This document shows, in pieces, positions 51,701-62,500 of a DNA stretch of 64,000 bases. The stretch is from Cotesia glomerata (taxonomy: Eukaryota > Arthropoda > Insecta > Hymenoptera > Braconidae): contig NC_058162.1 in NCBI RefSeq assembly GCF_020080835.1, positions 372,001 to 436,000 on the forward strand, given 5' to 3'. How positions within the stretch are numbered: the first letter of the stretch is position 1; the number at the start of each line of letters is the position of its first letter. The position numbers and the translations under genes are program-made. The notes under the pieces were generated by a model. The model searched no databases and was not told where the DNA came from. It saw nothing but the letters and a program-made list of their open reading frames with translations.

Positions 51701-54700
51701 AAAAACAACATTTTTTTTATGAACTTTTTCTAGACACAGTTTTTAATTATCAATTACAAGTGATGGTTATTTAAATAGAGCCCACTTTCAAGAATACAAT
51801 AGCGCGTCAATCATGTAAAAATATAAATGTGCACCGCTCCTGTAGAAGATGTTCTGAACGACCTCTAAAAAAAAGGCGCTTGGCGGTGATCTCCATTTCG
51901 GTGATTCTATCCTGTAAAAGAATTCACCATATTTTTTGATTTCAGATAATCCAAACCACCGAAATGGAGATCACCGCCAAGCGCCTTTTTTTTTTTTGAG
52001 GTCGTTCAGAACATCTTCTACAGGAGCGGTGCACATTTATATTTTTACATGATTGACGCGCTATTGTATTCTTGAAAGTAGGCTCTATTTAAATAACCAT
52101 CACTTGTAATTGATAATTAAAAACTGTGTCTAGAAAAAATTCATAAAAAAATGGTGTTTTTTTAGCTTTGCAACTGCGTATAACCCCTTAAGCAGAATAG
52201 AATAGAAGCAGATAAAGAAATAAAGATAAATATTTATCGATTAATATTATCCGTAAAATCGAAACACACATGACGACTTAGAACCTTTTTTCCTCGAATA
52301 GAAGCTTGGCGTTCTTTTATAGTCACATTTGAATTAAATTAATGGTTAGACACTTTGCTCGGCACACACATGTGGTGTTAAATTTTTCCTCAGCTAAGTA
52401 AACACCGAGTATAAACAAAAATTCGTGTCATGCTTTATGATGATATATGTATAATGATGTACAATGTTTAATGATGGTCTCACCGATGATAGTAGCGTTT
52501 GGAGTAGCACAATCGGCTTCGATTTTAACAATAGGAACATTATTTTGCTGCTTCCGTTTGTTCTCTGTTAAAACTAGTCTAGCACCATTGATGTCACTGA
52601 GTAGCTGAAGAGATGGTGGAGTTGCCGGTCCAGGTAGGATCAGCGGAGGGGCTCCGATATTCGGGGTGCTGTGCACTGAAGGGTAGTTTGGCCAGACTAC
52701 TGCTTGCTGCATTTGCTCTGCTGATAAGAAATTATTTGTCATTTTTATTATTATTTATTAAACCAGAAAATATTACAGAAAATCAATATATAGTATAATA
52801 AATGACATATCTGTCCTATAGAGATGCAGAACATCTGTTCATAGGACTGGTATAAATTAAATTACAAATCAAGAAAGCTAGCTTACATAATTAATTAATT
52901 TATAATAATAGTTTAGAGAAAATCATAAGTCACATTGCTTTATCTATCGAATTAGACTTATCTTCAGTAATTTAGTTGTTCCACCACATGATACGTGTAG
53001 CCGACATGTCTTCGGATCATCTTAATGTGAGTTTATAGAATATGGGTATTGTAGATATAAAATATCATTAGCTATCCTAATTCATGGGTCTTTTATCTAC
53101 TATCCTGTTTATATTCGGATAATTATTTATATTTATAAAAATGCTTGCCGTAAGATGGACGGTGTGGCTTAATTTATATAGAATAAAATCGAAAGGAAAT
53201 TTAGTATAGACCGGAAGGTTCTGGGTTCGAATCCCAGTCCGAGCTATATAATAATTTTTTCTCGCATATTCTATAAAATCACATTAAGATGATCCTCTCC
53301 ACATTCCTTTCTCAATCCTTTCCTACCAATATCCTGTTACGTGAATGTGGAACGCTTCACGTAATAATTACCGTAACTCCTATTCTTTCCCGCTTCACAG
53401 CATTATTTATATTTTTACAGACTCTACAAATATAAATAATGCTGTGAAGCGGGAAAGAATAGGAGTTACGGTAATTATTACGTGAAGCGTTCCACCAAAA
53501 AATTTCAATTCGTTTGGTAAAATATTAAAATGTTTAAAGACCGTAAATTTTGCACTTTGATTTTTGATGTTTTTATTGATTTTAAGAAGTAAAATCGACT
53601 TATTTCTAGTATTGAAAAAAGTATTTGAATTTTCATTTATAATAATTTTTTGAATCAGTCTATTTTGAGTTGATACTATAGAATTTCGAATGGTACTATA
53701 TAAGCACCATCCCAGCCAATTATTCCATAGTTTATAATACTTTCAATCATTGCATGGTAGATTATTTTTAAAGTTCTTCTATTCATAAATAAACTAAATT
53801 TATAGAAAACATATGTAAAAAATTTTAATTTAGTTAATAAATCTTTGGTATAATAGTCCCATTCATTTTAGTCTACTATCAATGATCAATCCCAGAATCA
53901 TTTGTAGAATTGAACTTTTTTTAGCTCCTTATTGACTAGATATAATTTAAATTCAGTTGGGACACTATCCCTTATTTAACTATTGAATTTTTATAAAATT
54001 TCAAGAATTTTCTGTGATATTTTTAAAGAAGAAATTTTCTTTTTCAAGTGATTAAAGTATAATTTATTAAAAAAATTTACCAGCAGCATGGATCAGTAGA
54101 AGTTGACCACTTGTTGGATCGCGTACCAATTGCAGCCCACCTTGCAAGCCAACGCCAAGATGGGGAAACCCAACGGGTTCCAAAGACGGCATTGCTGCTA
54201 GACGAAAAACAAAAATGAACTAATGAACTTCCATCACTAAATAATTGACAATTGACAATTATTATCAATAAAGATGAGTTGCCAGTTGATGATAATCCAA
54301 GAAGATGATGTCACTTACCTGTGGTGGGGTATTGCCATAATGTTGGAGGCCATGCGCCCGGCGCGGTAGGTCCGATGTTGCTGAGGCCCGAATTTAGGGT
54401 AGCGTTGAGAGAGGGTGCCAAGGCAGCACCCGAGGGGATTGCGAGATGGGCAGAACGGTCTTCCCCTCCAGTCCCGCAGTGAACCAAAGTCGCGCCGCCC
54501 ATCGCCATGGCCGTGGTTGAACCTGTAAAAGATCCAGCCCATCTGTCAGTCGATACGCTTAAATTGCCATGACTTTCCCCCGACACCCACACATTTGTAC
54601 TGTCTTACACACACGCATTGCTCGTTCACACACATATGAACAGCGCGATAGGATGATCCAGCACTTGATATATTCTTCCTACCAATATAGCTTCATGCGG

Positions 54701-57700
54701 CTCACATACACACTCAACTCTTCAGCTACTTGCTAGGCTGCGTTCGTATTGCTTCTGCTTCTGCTTCTGCTTAGGTATATTTTAGTACAGTATAATACAG
54801 CGAAGTACAGTGTCGATGTAACGCCGCGTCATTCAGTGAATGTAGCTGGTTATATTAGGTCTTTCTTTAGCTTTATCCTTAGAGTTAAATAGTATAGAGG
54901 ATAGATGCAAACATGGTGGTGCTTGAAATTAAAATCAACCCGAGAAGATATAATAGTAGAAAAGAAGATATACATATATGTACTAGAGAACGGCCTCACA
55001 CGCTTCTCTTCATTTTTTTTTTTTTATGTCGGAACTCACGCGATTACTTAAACACCATAAATAAACCAATTATGTCTCTTTATCTGGGATACTAAGCTTA
55101 TTACTCTCTTGTTCTTTTTTTATTGTATGTTTTCATATTGTTTTTTTTTTGTTCCTATAGTTTTTAGCTGGAGAGTTTTATTGAGAGCTCTATTAGGAGC
55201 GCAGGACTTTTGGGAAGAAATCTTTGCTTTAGAATTTTGTGGTGGACAATTTTTTTAAGGAAATTATTGGTAACTTTGAAAAATTAATTATTAAGGTTTA
55301 ATTTGTGATAATAATTAGGGAAATTTTTAATATAGCAAGTAAAAAATGGTTAATTTAAGTAAAATTTACTCAAATCAGGAACAATTTTTTTGATTTAACA
55401 ATTTTTTAAATTGAATCAAGAAGAAAAATTCTTAAATTGAGTAAAATTCACTGAAACTACTAATAATTTATTAAAGAATTTTTTAAATTGATGTTCTAAT
55501 ATTTTTATTAATAAAATTAATCATTAAATTAAACACTTAGCAAGATTATCTTTAAATAATCGAAAAGTTTTAGATTAATTGCAAGAATATCAGAGCTAGA
55601 AAAAAATTTAGCTTTTTAATTTTTAATATTTATGAAAAGTAGTTAAAAATTGTCAGATTATAAAGAGATTTTAAGGTATGTATAATCACTGGGTATGTGT
55701 AGGTGGTGAATGCATGACATTCATGTGTTTATAATATATATATATATAGCAAAGTAAAGTACTACTAATATATTCATTATCTGTAATACCATTGACGATT
55801 GACTCTTTATCTCTTACAGGACGGTATAGTATGTCAGGAATATAGTGTTGCGGATAAACGGTATGTACTCGATACTATATGCTGTTTTCATTAATGCCAT
55901 CGGACAGGGGAGAGTCATCGGAATTCCCGAGGCAAAACGCAACGCGCAGTATAGCTACATATAACGCAGTAGAGACCGCTCAGGATAAATGTCGAGGCGG
56001 AATATTAACGAGGGCAAACGTGCTGTGCAGCTATGCTGTGAAACACAACTGATGAGAATATATATATGTATTTTTATAAAAAACTATCATATATTATTTT
56101 TTTTATTTCCCAGATATAGCGCTATTCATTATTCAACTTTTTTTGACAAAATTAATCTCCAAAAAAAATTCCTACTGCCAAAAATCGATTATATTTTAAC
56201 AATTTTCGAATATTACTTCTTTTAATTGAAATTGAAATACAATATAGAAGAATTTAATTGCAGCATTTAATGAAATTACTTTTTGACAAAGCTTTTTAAT
56301 TAATTAATCTCGCGGTTTTGTTATATGTCATAAATCATATTTGATTAATGGAAAATTAAAATATTTTATAGAAAAGCTATTTTATTAAAAGCTAATACTA
56401 ATAATTAATTTTTAATATGTCTAATTTTCTGCGTGAATTATTGAGGAATTAGATAAATAATTCAATATACTATCACCACGCTTGAATGTGTATTATTATT
56501 GCCGATGTAGCATTAAATAATATTATCGATCTTACTCAGTATGCTAAAAAATTGAAAGAGCTATTCAATCGTAAATCCGTGTCTGAAGCATCTTGCATTT
56601 ACAAAAATTTACAGACGAATCTCGTCATTTTATCTCAGATTCACAAGCTTTGCTTTTTAAAGTAAAAGTATATGAGTTATAAAGAAGATCAAAGATATCA
56701 TTTTTTGTGTGATAAATTTTTATGAAAGGCTAAATTTCATTAATAATGTAATTTTTTTTACTTTGTATGAAATTTCTTTGCTACAAAATAAAAATTAAGA
56801 ATTTTCTTCTATTCTCTTGAATTTTATCAAGCTCTAATCGAGTGAATTACAATTTGTCGGATATAATTTTGCAACAAACGCCCACTTGTAAATTTCAGTG
56901 GAATATTTATTGCAGAAATCATAATGCGAAGCCCGCATCTAGTAAATTTCCCAGTCCAGGGTTGAGTGTTCAGTCCACGTGCTGTTATATACACACATAA
57001 GGTATATCATCCACCCAATTATCTTGGCATGTATTTTGCTTAGGGTGACCACTCACCCGGGAGTTTGGTTGTCATCTGCAGAGTTTCGCGGAAAATTTGA
57101 AATAGCCTCAGGCTTATGACAACTAAAACGACCCTTCTCTTCTAGATTTCCAACATAATAACTCCTAATTACAATAAATTTTTCATTTTGGCTAAATTCA
57201 CGCACGGACGGTCCTATGAATACAAATATATCGACGGTCCAATTAGCAATTGGTCTAACTCCTTATTTTTTAGAGGGTGATTTTTTAACATTTTAATGTA
57301 GCAATAGTCTAATTATAAATAATTTGAATGAATCGAACCAAAATATTATACCTATATTAGATATTAAATTATTTTTTAGAGTGATAATAAATTTTCAACT
57401 AATTGTTTTTTTTTTTTCCGTACAAATGGAAGATTTTCTAAAATGGACACTGATAGAAGGATTTTTTTATAGTTAAAAATATTTGTTAATATTTAACAAA
57501 TCATTTATTAGAGATCACTTTTTAGTCCTTTAATCATTTTAAATACTAAGAAATATTTGTTTAATACTAAAAAGTCGTCTCTAATAAATGATTTGTTAAC
57601 TATTAACAGTATATATTTTTGATACAAATAAATCCTTCTATCAGTGGAGTTAGACAATTTGCTAATTAGAACGTCGATATGAGAGAAAATTCAATCTCTT

Positions 57701-59501
57701 GAAATAGAGATTAAGAAAATAAGACTATACATTATAATTATAATTCATTTGAACTGTTAAATGTTATGCAATCTCAGTCGACAAGACACAACAAACAAGT
57801 GTTATACTGACCAAGATTGTCCGGCTGAAAGTGATGATAGCTGGCATGATGGGAGGTGTGATGACTCAGTGAGACATTTCGCATGGACGTCGACGATGTT
57901 TCCTGATGATGTTGTAACCTTTGGCGAGCAACGGCAATGCCCACAGGAATTCCGCTAGCTGCTGCAGTAGAGACGACTATTCCTGAAAACGTCAAACATA
58001 AAAATTCAGCTTCGGAGAAGAAAAGAAGAAAATAATATGAAAAAAGCCAGCATGAATATAAATTACAGTTGCCATTTATTACAATGCACGTAGGTGTACA
58101 CATTCAACGTATCGTAATTTGCTCGATGCGTTGCGGTTGCTCTTTGGTATAGTAGAAATACATAAATATATATATATATATATATAAATATACGATATAT
58201 ATGCCACAGCCTAGTGTAGTAAGACTCGTTTTATGCCACGCCTTGTATTTACGTCGCCATGCGTGCCACGCACCTCCTACTTAACCAACAAGCCCCTTCT
58301 TATTATTTTTATCATTATTATTATTATTATTATTGTTAGGATTTCAAAAAGTTATCCTTCACCCTCTTTAATTCCTTCCCGAGGAGAGTTCATTGAAATT
58401 ATTTAAAAGTCTACTCCTCTTTTAGAACTACTGCGCTATTCTATGCACTCTCGACATACCGGATCAATTCTTTGTGATAGTTTATCATTTTAAATATTTT
58501 GTGTAACTCTATTTCTTCGGGTTCTGAGGACCAAAAGTTCACCCTCATCTTCTTGCACCGCCTCTCTTTTATTCTCCCCTGTGACTCTCATTATGAGAAA
58601 AAGTTAGGGAGCATGAAACTTTTCATTGGTTAAACTTCAATGGGCACATAAGACTGGAGGTGCGAGAGGAACAGAGGATTTTATGTTTTAACACTAGGGG
58701 TTGGACGCACTTTGAATTTTAAAAATATTCATTTTTCCAGTGTATAATTATTGATAAAAATTAAATTTATTTTTAAGAATTAGATTATCTTGAATTTAAA
58801 AAAATTATTCTTTATAGATTAAGAATTTTTCTTATATATGTATTTTAATAATAGCTTCCAAAACTTTTCTTTTTATTTTTGAATTTCAATGAAAAATAAT
58901 TATTTGTAATTATAATTAAATATCAAAGTGACAAATTGATGTATAGAAATTTTCACATCAATCAATTTAAAAATCTCTTTAGAAAAAATGATTAAAAAAT
59001 GGCTTTTTTCAGCCTTCTGAACGCGTATAACCTCTTGACGATTGAACTCTGGTATAAAAAATAAAAAAGTGTTTAAAAAATCTTAAAATAGAAATAAATA
59101 AAAGAAAATATTAACCATTCTCGGACTTGGGTGGAAGCGGTTCAATTTTAACCGCCGTAGTCGTAGCGTGAAGAGACGTTGATACCTCGGCTACTTGACA
59201 AGGCACCGCAGCAAGAGGTTCCCGCTTGATGAGATTAGTCGCGGCGCTCTGGTTGAAGGCATTCGCACAGGACGATGTGTCTTGACCGTTCCAGGACGAG
59301 ACAACTGGTAAAGTCCGGCTGCATCCCGCCTCTGAATGGACGACTTTTGTTTTGCCTAAAAAGAAAATTTTTTTTTTCAATTTAGCTCGCTCTCTGGTAC
59401 CAAAAACAAAACACAACAAAATACTTTAAATAATATATAAAGAGGAGCGTGAAAGAGAGGAAGAAACAGCAAGCCCGTCTACATCTACATCCATACACCA
59501 G

Positions 59502-59546
<45 letters not shown>

Positions 59547-62500
59547 TAGAAGCGATAGACGCTAAAACCGGCGGAACGATAAAACGAGCGACGAGACTGC
59601 TTAAATATAGAACAGAAAACAGAAAGAGGAATAGAGGACTTGTTGCGTAAGCACGTCTGTCATCTACTTGTGCTATATATTATGGACTATATACTATATA
59701 CTATATCCCCAGTCATAACTAGTTGAGCTCAGCGTCATATATGGAAAGTTTGAGTTTCTGTTAAGCCTTCTATTCGGTTAAGTTCAATATTAAGAATAAG
59801 AAGCTAAAGCCAAACTCGAGTAGAAGCTCAACCAGGCTCAAATTCCTGTAAAGCTTCATTCGTGTTTGTCATTGTCGAGGAAGACTAATTTTGAAACATT
59901 GCAATCTTCCATGGAAGGTAAAAAAGGCTCGCTTGATCCACAAAATATTATTGCTGATACATTACAAAATATTAGACTTAAAAATAATTAAAATTGTTAA
60001 AATAGCGTACCGTTGTTGATGTTAGTGCTTTTGCAGATGCAAGATTGCCTAGTGGTGGTTTTGTTCTCAACTTTGATAGCAGTTTGGGCAGCCTGTCCAG
60101 TAACGAACGACTCGCGCTTCTTCATGGTACTTTGGACAAAAGCACTCCCCGTTTGGGCACCCTGGACTATCACTGTGCTGACAGTGCAAGCGGCTGTCCC
60201 CGATGGGACGGAAGATCCGCTGTTCGAGGACGGACAAACGGCCAGTTGATGGTTATTTTGATTTCCAGGCTGATACTCTTGGACCAAAAGTCCTCCGCTA
60301 GCTGGCATCACGCTCGCCTGGGTGTTGGGGGATGAAAAACTGTTGATTGTCAGCGTCGGTGTTCCTGCAGTCACCAGGGAGAGTTGCGGAGAGAAAGTTC
60401 CTTGATGGATTCCACCTTCGTTGGGAATAAAATTAGATAAAAGCGCTAATTAGATAAGTCTGCTGGGAAGTGGACAACAAAAACGTTTTAGTTGGTGACC
60501 ATTCGTTTCATTGGCTTAAGTACTTACGAAACTGCTCAGGAATAATATAAACTAGCTTTTGCTAGTATTAGTGGATGCAAGCATACACTCGATTTTAACC
60601 AGTTTCAACTTGGGTTTGTTTTAAAAGTGTATAATTTTTTGACTTGAATATTTTTACGGTATATTATTGAAAATTCAAGTCTAAGTCTTATAAATTTTGT
60701 GCAAAGTTTTTTCAAAACCTATCAGTGTAAAAATAAAAAGTCTGTAAATTCAATCTTTGGCAAAAACTCATGCAATATTTCCTATTTCCAAAAAAAAACA
60801 AGTGACATAATAAACACTGTAAAAAAAAAAAAAAAAAACACGTCACACCAGTAAAGTTTTTAGTCGTAAAAAGATACGACTTGACAGATGAGCCATGAGT
60901 AAGATTCGAGAAGCACACACTTAGTATAAATCTTGCAAGACTAAACAAAATTAAGTCTTTAGTAAAATTCGTTCAAGAATAAGTAAGATCTCCAGATCCT
61001 CATCGTGATTTCTGTGTGCTAAAACTATGTGCCAAGGACCTCTGTACATAAAAGGCACGCAAGCGACGATGAGTGGAGCAAATTAGGAGTTTGCTTTTCG
61101 ACTGTCAGAAATAGCCGCAAAAAATGGAATTGAATCGTAAGAAGAGAGTAAAAATAAAATAAAGAGCTAGCCAGAGTTTAGAAACATCCAAGATGGATAT
61201 AATCATTTGTTGATGACTAACCGAGTGTTAATATACGTTCGTCAATATATTTGGACGTAAACGAGGTCGTCGATGTACTCGTCACCATCGACTCACCGTG
61301 ATGAAGATGATGAAGTCCAGCTAGGTTCAGAGTGTGCTGGGTATGCTGGGCATGGTGGACACTCGCCCCCATATTCACCCCCACGCCCTGGAGGGTCAGC
61401 GGCTGCTGGGCATGATGCGGCGCTAGGCTTGCCAAATTCTTCGCCAGCAGCTCCAGCTGGGTCACTCCCGGAACTGGACTGTATGGGGAACCCGGTGGTG
61501 GTGTTGGTGCTCCCCAAGTGTAGCCCCCAACTCCCACTCCCACTGCTGCTGAGAATACACTTTCTGAAACTATAATTTTTTTTTTTTCAGAATACACTTT
61601 ATGGGTCTAGAGTCCAACTGATATGTGTTTGTAAGTAATAACCGACTTATTCAATCGACCGGTTACTTGTTTTAGTGTTATAAATTTGATAAGACTTGTT
61701 ATTCTAGTTTTTAGTTTTCATGATGCTTTATTAGAAATAATTTTTATAGGTAAATTTATTTTATCACGATTCTGAGTTTTAAATAATTTAATTATTTGTT
61801 TATTAAATATTTTTATTTTTTTTTTTTTTTCTGTGTCAGGGAACAATATTTTTTCAGGTGAAAACTAACTTGTTTGCATTTGAAATAAACAAATTGCCGT
61901 TGTTTTATATTCATCATTTTATTAATATAAAATTTTAATTTTGTCCTCAAAAAAAGAAATAAATATCAACAATTAGCAAATTAGTAAAAACAAATTTGAT
62001 GTTTCAAATATAAAAATGAAAAATATCTTGTGCTTGTTTATGAGAAGTATTTGCAATTTGGAAATACAATACGGCAGGACTTTTAATCAGAAGAAACATA
62101 ATTTTTTGATTACCAGTATAAGCGTATAAAACAGGTGCAAGTTAAAAAAATAACGATAACATTTGGGCATTAAATTTATATATAAATAGCTTCCTGTTGA
62201 TAATCTATAATAACGTAGACTTTGTACATATAAACTAAATGGAGGTATGTTTTTAGTATTATGTCATTTACGAGCTTTTCTCAGAAAATGTTTAGTATTT
62301 TTTTTCGGCTAATCTTTCTCTACCCGGAAGAATATGTATAAAAATTCAATATCATATTTCAAACACATCGTTCCCATGTCTCACGACCATCAAAGAAATG
62401 TTTTATTTGGAAATATATTATTTCTTATTTCTTGCACAAGTATAACAAAATCAAGTAAAAAACTCGTAAATTTATGACTTGGGAGTTAAATTGAGTCACA

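Noticed and set aside
61273..61575. A 100-codon plus-strand frame rich in Gly, Ser and Pro opposite a wge exon
   Set aside because: It is the complement of the coding exon 61222-61563, which fits the phase chain. The CAG in TTTTTTTTTTCAG on the plus strand is a chance acceptor-like sequence.
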